Shown here: in pieces, positions 15,001-21,551 of the stretch | Layout of the letters: every line of letters starts with the position of its first letter | Position numbering within the stretch: the stretch's first letter is position 1 | Assembly: GCF_001049755.1 (NCBI RefSeq) | Contig: NZ_CVLB01000001.1 | Location: 1,320,995-1,384,994 of the forward strand | Source of the DNA: Brachyspira suanatina | GTDB taxonomy: Bacteria; Spirochaetota; Brachyspiria; Brachyspirales; Brachyspiraceae | DNA: 64,000 bases | Reading direction: 5' to 3' | The notes under the pieces: model-generated | What the model saw: the letters and a program-made list of their open reading frames with translations, nothing else | Told to the model about the DNA's origin: nothing | Database searches by the model: none | Translations under genes and position numbers: made by a program

Positions 15001-18000
15001 GAATTATATACTTCTGTAAATAAATTATCTTCAGAATTTGAGGATTTCAAATCTAATATAGATGAAAGATTTAAAACTCAAGTAAGTGATTTTGTATCTA
15101 ATAATGAACATATATTGTCACTATTCGGTGAGTACAGTGAAAAAATTTCTTCTGTTACTAACATATTAGAAGATATAGAAAATGTTAAAGTATCTCTTAT
15201 TGCTGAAATAAATAAGGTAAAAGAAGAAATAGATAGTAAATATTCAAGTCTCACTAAAGACTTTGATAAGTCTATAGATGAGATAAAAGATGCTGTATTA
15301 GATAAAAATAATATACTTCAATATTATATAAACGAAAAAGAATTGTTATGGAAAGAGATTGATGCTTTGAAAGCCACTTTTGCTTCATTGAAAGATGGTG
15401 TATTGAATTCTAATGAAGTAGTTGTTCAAGAAGCTCCTTCTGTAATTGATAGTGAAAAAGCTCGTATACAGTCTGTTATAGATGATGTATTTGAAACTTT
15501 AAGTGCTAAAATAAGTAATAATGAAGATAGTATTGCTAATTTAGAATCTTCTTTCTCTGAGTATAAGTCACTTATAGCAGATGCTATAGACGGATTTAAA
15601 GATGAAATTTCTTCTATAAGAAATAGCAACAACTATGATGATTTAATTGAGGAGAGAAACAGATTAGAAGAATCATTTAATTCTATTAAAGATGATTTCT
15701 CAAAAATAGAAGATTTGGAAAAAGAGTTACATCTTGTTAAAGATCAATTAAAAGGTGATAATAGCAGTTTAATCGATGAAGTAATGAGACTTTCTGATGA
15801 ACTTGAAGAATTGAAATCTAGCTTATCAGATATGAATAATTCTAATAATGTAAACAGTGATAATGATATTGATGCTGTTTATGAGGATTTCAAACAGTTA
15901 CATGAAAGTTTAGAATCATTTAAAGAAAGTGTTATACCTCAATTATCTAGTTTCAGTAAATTAGAAGATAAGATATCAGAAAACAGGGAAGAAATTTATA
16001 AATACATAAATAGTATAATGTATTCTTTACCTGAAGCTTATATAAGCAGAGAAGAAATATCAAATTTAGAAACTCAATTGTATGATATCTTTAATAACTT
16101 CAATGACGGTATAGTATCTATAAAGAATGATTTAGTTTCTAATATAGAAAAAGATACTAAAGAGTTTAAAGACAGAATAGAAAAGAGAATAGAATTCTTT
16201 GAAGATACATGGTCCAGTGAAGAAAAACTTGTAGAATTGTATGGAAATATAATAGCGGATAATTTTGATGTATTAAAACAAGGCTTAGAAACACAATTCA
16301 GCGATTCATTTGCCGAGTTTAAAGATAAAATAGAAAATATGCAAAATGATTTGAATAATTGGAAGTCTTCTAATCTTGATGTTATAACTGATACATTAAA
16401 TAATGCTAAAGATATAGCCGCTGATAATGCTGATTATTCTGAAATTAAGTCTATGATAGATACTTTAAAAGAAGATATCTATAATAAACAGTTAGAACTT
16501 CAAAATGACTTTGATTCTAAATTAGAAGAAGGTATTTCAAATATAGAATTACAAATAAATACATTTGATGATAGAATCAAAGATTTAGAGTATGGTCAAG
16601 GTAATTTAGAATCTGATTTATCTTTATACAAAGAAAAATTAGATTCTATATTAGATGATTATGAAGAGAAGGTACAATCTAAAGTTATTAATCTTAAGAA
16701 TAGCTTAAAAGCAGAAGAGAAAGATACTTTGGATTATATAGAGAACAATATAAGTTCTATAAAAGATGATATTAACAGTTCTAGCAAAGGAGTAGATTTA
16801 AAAATAAAAGCTTTAGAGTCTTATATAAGCAAGATAAATAATGATATTAATACTAATACTTTGAAACTTTCTAATGAATTAGCTAAAGATAAAAAAGAAC
16901 TTCTTGATACTATAGATGAGTTTAGAAAAGAGGTTTATGATAGAATAACTGAAGAAGTATCAAATAAAGATTCAGAGCTTTTAAATGATTTTGAAGAGTT
17001 TAAAAATAAGATAATAGATGCTGTTCCTAATATGGATGAACTTGCAGAACTTTTTGTATCTGAAAAAGAAGATATAACAAATGAATTTGAGGAGTTTAAA
17101 AACGAACTTCTTAGCACTCAGTCTGATAATAGAAATTTTGCTAAAATGTTTGAAGAAGAAAAGGCAAAATTAATAGATGAGCTTGATCATTTCAAATCAG
17201 CAGTAAGAGTTGAGTATATATCTGCGGAAGAAAGATTTGAAGCACTGAAGAAAGATTATATGAATAACTTGAATAATCTTTTGGATGTTGAAAGAGCAGA
17301 TTTAGAATCTTCATTTGAAGAGATAAGAAAAGAGATTAATAATATAAAAGATAGCTCTGTATCAAAAGAGGAAATAGAGAAACTTATAGATAGTTATAAG
17401 AATGAAATAGGCTCCTCTATTGAGAATAAAAAAGTTGAAGTTTCTGAAAATGTTGAAGCAGGAAAAGTTGATACTTCCTATGTAGAGAAATTAATAGAAG
17501 AAGAAAGAGCTAGAATAAATGAGACATTAGAATCATTTAGAAAAAATATAGAAGAAAACTACTCTACTGTTGAAGCTGTTGCTGAAGTCCTTTCTAAAGA
17601 GCAGGATGAAGTTGAAGCTAAGTTATTAGGTATGAAAGAAGAGATACTTAGTGAGATGCCTACTTTAGAAAATGTAAGTCAGATATTTGTAGATGAGAAA
17701 GAGAATCTAAAAGAAGAACTTAGAGATGAATTTGTTTCTTTAAGAGATGAAATATTAGGTTCTGTACCTACTAATAATGATTTAGCTAATATGGCTCAGC
17801 AATATGGTGCTAAGATTAGAGATGATTTCCAAATATTAGAGCAGGATTTCTCTGAAAGTATAAAAAGATATAAAGAAAATTTATCTAATGAGATGCTTGG
17901 ATTTAGAAATGAGTTTAATGATAGAATAGCTAATATTAGAGATCTAGCTGAGGCTTTACAGGCTGAAAGAGATAGATTGATGGCTGAAATAGATGATATT

Positions 18001-21000
18001 AAACTTAAATATGAGAGCGGAAGCATATATTCTAATGAGGCTATAAATAACATAGAAGGCGACAGAGACAGACTTCTAAATGAATTTATAAACTTCAGAA
18101 AATCCATAGTTGAGCTTATCAAAGAACAAGATGAAACTATGACTATGTTTAATCAGGAGAAAATTAATATCATTGATAGTATAGAAGCTTTGAAGAATCA
18201 GATTTCATTCGATACTATAAGCAGAGATGATGTAGTTTCTATGATTGAAGAAGAAAGAAGACAAGTTGCTGAAATGTTTGAAAGCATACAAAATGATTCT
18301 ATAGATACTGATTTAAGATATCTTACAGATTCTTTCAGAGATGATATTATAAAAGTATTTGAAGAATCTAATGATGAATTTAGAAAGCGTGTAGAAGCGA
18401 GAATAGTTCATTTTGAAGATGCTTATGCTTCAGCTGATAGAATAAAAGAATTCTATAAAGATGCTATAGTTAAAGAGGTGGATAATTTAAGAGGAGAAGC
18501 TGAACAAATACTTGTAGATTTGAATGATAAAGTAGAAAATGCTAAAGAGCAAATAGAGCTATTGGAGAATGATAAAGTACAAGGCATAATCAGTAAAATA
18601 GATGAAGCTGAAAATGATATAAATTCTTTAATAAACACTATAAAAGCTAATATTAAAGAACAGGAAAATGAGCTTAGAATGTTAAGCCAGTCTCAAAAAC
18701 ATATATCTCAGGAAGTAGAAACCGTTCGCAGAGAGAGAGAGGCTCTTATGGATATGGTTAAAAACTCTGATATAAATATAAGAAACAAACTTGAGAGTTT
18801 AACAAGTGCTGTATCAGAGGCTGCCGAGCTTGCTTCATCTAAGATAGCTGAAAAAGAAGCTGCATTCAGCAGTAAGGTAAAAGAAGCTGAAGAGTATATT
18901 AATTCATTGTCTGATAGAATGACAGAAGAAAATAATAATGCTTTGACTAAGGCTAGAGAAGATGTTAATAATTTAGTTGTTTCATTTAATGAATCTGTAA
19001 TTAAAGAAACTAATGACTTAACACCTCATATAACTAATACAGTTCAGAATTTCATTAATAATGAAATGAGAAAATTTGATAAATTCTCTGATGTTAGAAG
19101 TGCTATAGAGGGCATAGAGAATGATATTAATAATAAGATAACTGAAGCATTCAATAATATGAATAAAGAACTTGAGGATAATATTGTTGAATTTAGAAAG
19201 AAAATAGATACATATCAGGAAGAGTTTATCAGCGAATTGAAAATGTCTGTAAATGTTGAAGGTGAAAAAGCGGTTGATGAGATAAAATCTTTACATGATG
19301 ATGAAGTAGCTAAATTAAAAGAGATGTATCTAACTACTGAAAAATTCTATACAGATAGACAAGAGAAAAATCATGAAGATTTCTCAAAATTATTTGAAGA
19401 AGCTTATAAAGAATACAATGAAAAAATAGAATCCTTATATGCTCAATTAGATGATACTAAACTTCAAATAAGTACTTCTGTTGAAGATGTTGTTGCTGAT
19501 TTGAAACAAGCTTTAAGTATAAAAGATGAGTTTTTGACTTCAGTTGAAAACAACAAAGAAAAACTTGAAGCTGTTGAAGAGCAGATGAATAATTTACAAA
19601 ATGAATTTGCACCTTCAGTAGAAAAATTAAAAGCTATAATAGAGGAGAAAGCATTAGAATTACAAGAGAAAATCGATGAGTATTCTCAAGATATAGAAGT
19701 TCAAGGAGATAAATTCAATTCTAGATTAGAGGAATTATCTAATAATGCTAAAGCTACTATAGAAAGTAGAGTGAGTGAAGCTGATTCTATAATAGAAAAT
19801 ATTTCTAACAGAATGGATACTTTATTAGAAGAGAAGAATTCAGAGTTTGATGCATTAAAAGCACATTATGAAGGACTTTCAGAATCATTGACAGCATTGA
19901 AAGATACTATATCAGAAGCAGTTAATGAAAGAATAGAAGAAGCTAACAGCATTATAGAAGAGAATGTTCAGACTATAGAAGAAGCTGCTAATGAAAAATA
20001 TGAAAAATATATAGCAAGACTTAATTCTAATTTAGAACAAACATTATCTCTTTTAATGAATGATGCTAAAGAACATATACAGAAAGCTAAAGATGAAATA
20101 ATTAAAGCTCATACTGATAATTTAGATGAATATGATCAGAGAATTACTAATATGAAAGATATTGTTTCAGCTTTAGAAGAAGATATCACTAAATATTCTT
20201 CTGAGATAGATGCAAGACTTGAAAATATTAATTTAAGCTATGATGAAAAAACAAATGTTATACTTAAAGATTTTGAAAATAGAACAGATGATTTGAAATT
20301 GAAATTGAATGATGCAGCTGAGGCTATTGACAAAATGCTTGATGTAAAAACTAATGATATTTCTTTAGAGTATGAAGCTATGAAATCAAAAATAGATGAT
20401 ATAGCTAGGGATATAGAAAAATATATGAATACTGTTAAAGTATTTGATAATGCTAAAGAAATGGCAAACTCTATAAAAGAGGATGTTTCTAAATTGAACA
20501 CTTTAGTTGAAGATACTAAGGCTACAACAATTGAAATGAATAAGACTATGTCTGAGTTTGATAATTTGAAGAAAATGCATCAGGATATATTAGGTTATGC
20601 TGAAAGTCTTAGAAAAGAAAAAGACAGCTTGAAAGATACTCAGGAAAAAGTAAATCTATTAATGGAAATGTCTGGTGAGATCCAGGAGAGATTCGTTAAT
20701 ATAGCAGAAAATAATGCTATGATTGAGCACACTGAGGAAGGAATACAGGTTGTTATAGATATAGCATCTCAAATAGAAAATAAACTTTCATTCATTAAGG
20801 ATAAGGAAGAATATGCTGATGATATATTACAACAAATAAGAAAAGCTGAGATAGAAACAGAAACTATTTTAGAAAGAGTAGACAGCATAAAAGAAGCTAT
20901 GGTAGAAATAGAAGATACTAGAAAGAACTTCATGGATAAGATTTATTCTTTAGAAAGAGATATGGCTAAAATAGATAAGAATGATAAGAAAGTTCAGTTA

Positions 21001-21372
21001 TTTATTTCTAAATTAGAAGAAGTTAATGACATAATAGATGCCATACAAGATCAGAGAGAAAATCTTGTTCGTATGAAGAATCAGTATGATGATTATGATA
21101 AAAACATAGTGAATAATTTGGGAAGAGCTGAATATTTAGTAAGATATTTAGAAACTTTACTTGATAATGCTGATAAATACATATCTGATAAAGGTGTTAA
21201 AACTACTTCTAAAAAAGGAACACCTAAAATAGATAGTAAGAAAGAAGAGTTTATAATTAGAATGTATAAAGAAGGTTGGAAACCAGATGAGATAGTTAAA
21301 AATAGTTCATATTCAAGAGATGAAGTTGAAAGAACTATAAAAGCATGGAAAGATAAGCAATCCAGAGGATAA
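1..21372 (+). CDS. Giant repetitive coiled-coil protein, 5' end outside window
   Basis: The frame is open from base 1 without an ATG-plus-RBS context; the first possible start inside the window is a TTG at 46, but codons before it (LHNELRQATDAFDTL) read on in the same style. The gene is therefore cut by the window edge, and at least 7123 residues are visible. The protein is almost wholly charged heptad/hendecad coiled coil rich in Lys, Glu, Asp, Asn, Ser and Ile; I noticed no cysteine and no membrane segment, so a cytoplasmic filament or scaffold is likely. Long internal repeats carry recurring landmarks: YIDEYL, DRDELIEL, IPxLFxEEK, EKRIxYFEDTWSD and SWKDGxINELL. The last ~45 residues (from about 21238) differ: a compact segment with EEFIIRMYKEGWKPDEIV then SRDEVERTIKAW, resembling a helix-turn-helix. 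It may belong to the giant spirochaetal coiled-coil family named SpiroCoCo in public annotation (recalled, not checked). Function unknown. Confidence 0.9.
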   Translation, partial: LHNELRQATDAFDTLLNEKRDSMNKIKDEIEDIMHRVENGRDAFERTINKVYENAEDKEKALMSDIEDKYNSLDKKIDGVLDERRADLNAISAEYNAMLEKYSNNLKDDYEELKHHASLMSDEYKIRIENLGERINEIIDNANNMQSIIDSKASEIDSYITYKKEEIDRKSSDIFAGVEENASKKLDELRELIDNSINKYQDEIKEIETYRLEEKQNIIQDIENIGANIRKDYEQYTNLLEDFYNKEKDSLNDYANNLKDEIEKAREESEAKHLTNEANYIDEYLNKTSSKIDEEVNRLNEELNSSFNTLYSGFSKILAKIRKSNNKKLLQYIAKIKRHANKVISNTAAEVRDSLGLTLEDLRNEFISLKDNVDERLREEADKLISNNENVLAILDDHNNRLEQINDLSNSIENIKETLLEQINDLNSHLSDTNENFNNIIDNIKSSIIDRDELIELQNSEKEFLKNQIDDIKEEFELFKDQMLRTNEVEIPALFDEEKERIENMFDEFSKNLLMRLTDNESDIHYIKDVLSEERSHLISQIEILRKDVDDIKDDNRVTVLSEEKAVLENSLTALRDDFDKIIDLENDFVTLKNRMEGIDSGLKDDVKDLSDKLRDLKNNLEEKIEKDSNGLYKDLESLNDSFEAVRKNMSSFFNKDEIEEMLNNEKSRLDSIFESLTSNNENFKDRLEKRIAYFEDMWSDNTRIKAIYASDIREEVENIRKEADVKYDNHIADLKAKMQLIEQDIYDWKNGNLNTLLAQLDEAKKGIEEFINTSEGKKNQFLIDMVNDIEKKENEIYSRIDEKVLEAENKLSSIDEKLNKAIGNSLEEIHNRINESVAKYDEEIKRIEHHRETETENIISDMEDLGNSIREDYEEYSIMIDKIYEDAVSELETHLDNIKKEIERARSESEEKHVTNEKNYIDDYLLDYSEKIESKVNDKLNILTESKAQLDDMVKESFNALNNNLNDVISRFNEEANNQIHSVIDRLEQEAAERLHNDQKYIAELEDQLRAISVKIDNEIYNISSKLDNEISDVKTKYKDLSNDFDEALDMIKASIFDRDELIELQNSEKEMLAEQIETLKTEFDSFKDDLLKANEEDIPTLFEEEKQKIEKAFEDFTSSLLDRMNNSENDINYVKDVIVENRNAFFEKIDNIKRDIESIKEDNTIAQLALDKQSLEDSFNTIKADFGKLADLENALYQLRDNVEDIDLNFKDDMKVLSDRFEEFENKAVTDERFDNLSFNIDEIRNNLKDSINKSSELENKFSSIKENLIQALSKNENIETLFADEVQKLDDLFNNLKTDNAEFRNRLEKRIDYFEDTWSDSGRIRSLYAADLRDELENIRSEADIKLENYVNDLKSQIEAVNNDASAWRDEYINNLKEKIDSMDKDISSWKDGRINELLDQLENAKKSIKDYLESSEYKKEEFLSDILEKIEDKENSIYNRIDAKIEDIENRLSAVDGKVSDDISRGLEEVENIVNKAINKYDEEIKNIEHHRAEESSKLLDDIQSGYDYYSKLINTTYKDSLSSLADYTNRIKADIEKARKEAENKHVNNEKNYIDQYLKDYSAKLDDKVNEKINILNDSKNKLDDMIKESFNTLNVNLNDAISKFNQEADSKINSTIEKLEKDASERFFSYKTYISELEDNLRAINAKIDNEIYNVSSKFDNDIADLRNKYKEFSIDFEESLDMVKSSILDRDELIELQTSEKELLAERIDDLKNEFESFKDEVLVANRDDIPTLFDEEKERIEKAFEDLTNTLFDRINDSEKDINYIKDIISEDKISLLEKIDNLKSEIDTLKEDDAVSQLNLDKQALETSFNSIKNDFSRLGELENHLYELKNSMNNVDLDLKDEVKSLADKFNSFENRIKENDANIRDIASNVDNLNDNIGDLNSDINIIRNAINDSINKSSQLENAILRDKEALENRLFSIKENLMSISSNNKVSDTLFNDEMKKLEDLFNNFKNDSIEFRDRLVKRIEYFEDTWADNTKIRSLYAAEMRNELEEVKKETELKFENYLNDLAGRIETIDENISSWKDGKINELLSELELAKSNIASYLETTEDRKEELISGVLSKIEEKENAIYDKIDSKISDIENKLSVLDNKVSNDTANKLEEVREIVDNAITKYNEDIQNIEHYRIEEGNKLLDDIKSGYDYYSKLINSAYKDSLASLSEYTNRIKAEIEDARKETLYNNNVDKNYIDEYLKEYSDKLESQIADKINILNESKNQLDDMMRDSFATLNSNLNDAIVKINENADNKVNAVIRKLEAETSDRLLDYKEYMKELEDHLASINNKIDNEIYNVSSKSDSEISDLKNKYDALNIDFEETLDLIKSSILDRDELIELHNSEKELLANRIDELKEEFDNFKEELLSERIDELKNEFKSFKDEVLNANKDDIPALFEEEKQRIENAFEEFTNNLLDRVNISESDINYIKDVISEDKLTLLEQIDNLKADIDSLKEDDVFTQLSLEKEALEQSFNSIKNDFAKLEDLEKHLYELRDNMEDADVTLKDEVSNLSSKFEDLENAIKEDRENIEKEFTSSLNNVNADIDNIKNDIINSINKSSELENTILKNKEELENKLSAIKDNLLSMTGRSETIETLFNEEVSKLEELFDKVHNGNIEFRDRLEKRITYFEDTWSDSTKIRSLYASEMRNELEEIKKETEIKFENYLNDLNNKIDAINDDISIWKENNINDLLAQLESAKEDISAYLDTTEDKKNKLVTEVLSKIEERENNIYSKLDEKIADIENRLSETNSKLNDDIAVNLDNLNNMINDAMAKYNEEIKNIENYRAVESDKLLEDSKKLIEDIKNGYEHYSNLINEAYNNSVNSLTDYSNSVKAEIEKSREESEAKHLNNEKNYIDEYLKNYSDKLDSKVSEKIDSLNTAKDSLDRLIKKSFHKLESNVQDAIAKFEKESNSKVLEVIKKLENDAKTVIFDKNEYSVYLTEQLGIIYKKIEDEISKINEKIDSNLSNVTEKLDSNIVSLNNTIYDDINTIVEKYESLSKDFDSSLEVLKDSILDRNELLEMHSSEKELLVSKVDELKKEFESFKEDIVNSNKEAIPTLFDEEKQKIANAFEEFSEALLDRVNNSESDINYIKDIIYEDKSYILDRIDNLKKELYSLRDDDTINRLTLEKNTLEESFNSIKDNFSKLEDLENNLYQLRDDMADVDINLKDEVKNLVSKVEELDSKIREDVSRDLEDYSNDLSMLNTNVNTLNDYIESIKSNMQDSLNRASEIENNILKDKEELENKLSSIKDNLLSVSGKNDSIESLFNDEIQKLEGLFDKVRNDNIEFRERLEKRIEYFEDSWSDSARIRGLFSSDIRDEIENVKSYTELKFENSINELKEKMDSMNDDIAVWKDEHINDMNAKMASINADLESFKDEYLNELQSRIDSMDSDILSWKDGRINELLAQLEEAKNNIESYIDNSDVKAEKLLSDILSKIEEKESHIYNKLDEKISDIESRLSDTDSILNNEISSNLNNLYNMLNEAKSRYDEEIKNIENYRTGENNKLLEDYQKLIDEIKSGYDHYSNLINETYNNSLNSLKDYSNLVKEEIEKAREESESKHLSNEKNYIDNYLKEYSDKLNNEISEKMNMLTEAKEQLDNMVKESFDNLENSFNDAVVRFEEETSNKVLEAIDKLEKETESVLFKKYMSALDEKIHYVNEKLYNETSNLKEKYEGLSSDFDDAIDIIKNSIIDRDELISLHNDERNEIIERFENLKNDFESFKESSLKFDNEDVPALFENKKKEIEHIFEEFTSAVVERVDITDDEVNKLKDAIVSDKLDLLEKMDNLEVEIESIKKDNTVEQLALEKKALEDSFNAIKADFAKLENLETNLYQLKENMSDVDVLLKDEVKALSSKLSDFEERIKDDIVRDLDEYSIELNNLSDNVGKLNSRIDDVKSQIEDSINKSSELETLISNEKEELDNKLSSIKDELVSRDENNDTIEQLFTQEKEKLNDLFNQIKEDNKEFRYRLEKRVAYFEDTWADSSRLKNIFSTDIREQLDNIRNDNEIKFENSINYLKNKVESIDNDISNWKENTVDELVKQLGEARESISNYLNDSEIKGKELVDNLLSRIDEKENRMYQTLEDKEKNMYQTLDDKEKSMYQTLDDRARNMYQSLEEKEKSMYEVLDNKVQDIESRLSIIDSKLNDDISSNVEHLYNMLNEAVAKYDEEIKNIEHYRLDENNKILDDIDNVGKEIRSSYENYSKLIDEVYNNSLNSLKDYSNSIKDEIEKSREETEERHLSSEREYIDEYLKGYAEKLESQVSDKINILNDAKNDLDNMLKSSFDDLEARFNESMTKFEEASDNRVFKTLQDIEKKADDVIYGNNYIYKIEDKVKDFYGKIDTKLLHFADRYETLEKKIYDLESNQNYIYRLEDKIRDLNEKLDDRITNFNERYDNLRKSFDDKFAYIESAVLNNEQVQKLRDDFIIFKDDVLKANRNDIPELFNKEREKFEELFNSFTNDIVSKLDDSNANIEEFKNTIYEEKNSILENMEAFRYELDELKNNDSIEALESEKARLEDAFNSFREEFERLYDLESEVYNLKSNLDGIDSNLRNDVDKLFDEVSEFKYALEEKIDILEDNTVSRDLFDDDREKLYSLYDELEAGNKDFKDLMDKRISYFEDTWSDPNKALKLYENALRPEVDDLKSEILSNVQNQVNEMESSLSAWKDGNLSLLLEQLKEAKENIDNFIESSKDKKNGIIAKMISSIKEEILGKESEINTRLEEKLSSVNERIADFENKLTSDVSKFNEMISEAVDKYQDELKNIESYRLEENESIMRNLEEIGRNIISNYENYSRMLDSVYENNKNALDEYSNSLRIEIEKARVDTNKGYIDEYLSEYSSKVEADIKERLEELEKNKYNLDIMVNDSFNNLNQSINNAVSKMIEDSDSKLRDVIDNLEVQINDLIANKEDEIASRISAYEAELKNDQTSSLEDIKNELLGLYNEFKENVDYDNLKDISEKLNVLETSLSEVNTQLENKAKDISDRIDLEKEELYTSVNKLSSEFEDFKSNIDERFKTQVSDFVSNNEHILSLFGEYSEKISSVTNILEDIENVKVSLIAEINKVKEEIDSKYSSLTKDFDKSIDEIKDAVLDKNNILQYYINEKELLWKEIDALKATFASLKDGVLNSNEVVVQEAPSVIDSEKARIQSVIDDVFETLSAKISNNEDSIANLESSFSEYKSLIADAIDGFKDEISSIRNSNNYDDLIEERNRLEESFNSIKDDFSKIEDLEKELHLVKDQLKGDNSSLIDEVMRLSDELEELKSSLSDMNNSNNVNSDNDIDAVYEDFKQLHESLESFKESVIPQLSSFSKLEDKISENREEIYKYINSIMYSLPEAYISREEISNLETQLYDIFNNFNDGIVSIKNDLVSNIEKDTKEFKDRIEKRIEFFEDTWSSEEKLVELYGNIIADNFDVLKQGLETQFSDSFAEFKDKIENMQNDLNNWKSSNLDVITDTLNNAKDIAADNADYSEIKSMIDTLKEDIYNKQLELQNDFDSKLEEGISNIELQINTFDDRIKDLEYGQGNLESDLSLYKEKLDSILDDYEEKVQSKVINLKNSLKAEEKDTLDYIENNISSIKDDINSSSKGVDLKIKALESYISKINNDINTNTLKLSNELAKDKKELLDTIDEFRKEVYDRITEEVSNKDSELLNDFEEFKNKIIDAVPNMDELAELFVSEKEDITNEFEEFKNELLSTQSDNRNFAKMFEEEKAKLIDELDHFKSAVRVEYISAEERFEALKKDYMNNLNNLLDVERADLESSFEEIRKEINNIKDSSVSKEEIEKLIDSYKNEIGSSIENKKVEVSENVEAGKVDTSYVEKLIEEERARINETLESFRKNIEENYSTVEAVAEVLSKEQDEVEAKLLGMKEEILSEMPTLENVSQIFVDEKENLKEELRDEFVSLRDEILGSVPTNNDLANMAQQYGAKIRDDFQILEQDFSESIKRYKENLSNEMLGFRNEFNDRIANIRDLAEALQAERDRLMAEIDDIKLKYESGSIYSNEAINNIEGDRDRLLNEFINFRKSIVELIKEQDETMTMFNQEKINIIDSIEALKNQISFDTISRDDVVSMIEEERRQVAEMFESIQNDSIDTDLRYLTDSFRDDIIKVFEESNDEFRKRVEARIVHFEDAYASADRIKEFYKDAIVKEVDNLRGEAEQILVDLNDKVENAKEQIELLENDKVQGIISKIDEAENDINSLINTIKANIKEQENELRMLSQSQKHISQEVETVRREREALMDMVKNSDINIRNKLESLTSAVSEAAELASSKIAEKEAAFSSKVKEAEEYINSLSDRMTEENNNALTKAREDVNNLVVSFNESVIKETNDLTPHITNTVQNFINNEMRKFDKFSDVRSAIEGIENDINNKITEAFNNMNKELEDNIVEFRKKIDTYQEEFISELKMSVNVEGEKAVDEIKSLHDDEVAKLKEMYLTTEKFYTDRQEKNHEDFSKLFEEAYKEYNEKIESLYAQLDDTKLQISTSVEDVVADLKQALSIKDEFLTSVENNKEKLEAVEEQMNNLQNEFAPSVEKLKAIIEEKALELQEKIDEYSQDIEVQGDKFNSRLEELSNNAKATIESRVSEADSIIENISNRMDTLLEEKNSEFDALKAHYEGLSESLTALKDTISEAVNERIEEANSIIEENVQTIEEAANEKYEKYIARLNSNLEQTLSLLMNDAKEHIQKAKDEIIKAHTDNLDEYDQRITNMKDIVSALEEDITKYSSEIDARLENINLSYDEKTNVILKDFENRTDDLKLKLNDAAEAIDKMLDVKTNDISLEYEAMKSKIDDIARDIEKYMNTVKVFDNAKEMANSIKEDVSKLNTLVEDTKATTIEMNKTMSEFDNLKKMHQDILGYAESLRKEKDSLKDTQEKVNLLMEMSGEIQERFVNIAENNAMIEHTEEGIQVVIDIASQIENKLSFIKDKEEYADDILQQIRKAEIETETILERVDSIKEAMVEIEDTRKNFMDKIYSLERDMAKIDKNDKKVQLFISKLEEVNDIIDAIQDQRENLVRMKNQYDDYDKNIVNNLGRAEYLVRYLETLLDNADKYISDKGVKTTSKKGTPKIDSKKEEFIIRMYKEGWKPDEIVKNSSYSRDEVERTIKAWKDKQSRG
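7045..7158 (+). repeat. 57-bp in-frame tandem duplication
   Basis: Two adjacent 19-codon blocks at 7045-7101 and 7102-7158 encode ELLANRIDELKEEFDNFKE and ELLSERIDELKNEFKSFKD. Other repeat units of the giant gene have this block once, so it is a local duplication inside one unit. It shifts the register by 19 residues (neither an exact multiple of 7 nor of 11). Confidence 0.85.
12256..12420 (+). repeat. Five tandem 33-bp (11-residue) repeats
   Basis: Starting with ATG codons at 12256, 12289, 12322, 12355 and 12388, five 11-residue units read MYQTLEDKEKN, MYQTLDDKEKS, MYQTLDDRARN, MYQSLEEKEKS and MYEVLDNKVQD. This is a hendecad coiled-coil block present in only one long repeat unit. The near-identity at DNA level makes copy number likely to vary between strains. 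Confidence 0.92.
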
Positions 21373-21407
21373 TTTTTGATGGTTTGATTGTTCTCCTTCT
21401 AAAAATT

Positions 21408-21436
21408 AGAGTCTATAAGAATAACTTATAGACTCT
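21408..21436. terminator. Bidirectional intrinsic terminator
   Basis: A perfect 12-bp stem AGAGTCTATAAG / CTTATAGACTCT (21408-21419 and 21425-21436) has a 5-nt loop. It is followed by ATTTTTAT on the plus strand and preceded by AAAAATT, which gives a U-run on the minus strand. It lies between the convergent giant gene and the minus-strand lipoprotein operon and can serve both. Confidence 0.88.
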
Positions 21437-21551
21437 ATTTTTATATTATAATTATCATATAAAGTTTTTAATATTTATTATTGTTATAACTATAACAAAC
21501 TTTGAGTATATAAATATATAATTCTATGTAAAAATTAAGAAATAATGATAT

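Larger units (their letters stand above)
1474..18426 (+). repeat. Long-period protein-coding repeats in the giant gene
   Basis: The landmark YFEDTW (or close variants) begins at 2080, 3946, 5935, 7894, 9907, 11947, 13876, 16195 (FFEDTW) and 18409 (HFEDAY). The steps are 1866, 1989, 1959, 2013, 2040, 1929, 2319 and 2214 bases, all multiples of three. A second landmark, the proline of IPxLF, is at 1474, 3301, 5212, 7189, 9181, 11221 and 13345. Units are therefore about 620-770 codons; copies 2 to 6 look closest to each other, and the last ones are most divergent. Length differences between units come from in-frame insertions of short coiled-coil blocks. This points to tandem duplication of a whole unit followed by drift. 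Confidence 0.88.

Noticed and set aside
18-20501. Many Ser/Leu-rich open frames antisense to the giant coiled-coil gene
   Set aside because: They are the complement of GAA/GAT/AAA/AAT-rich coding sequence, have no ribosome-binding sites and follow its repeats; they are shadows, not genes.
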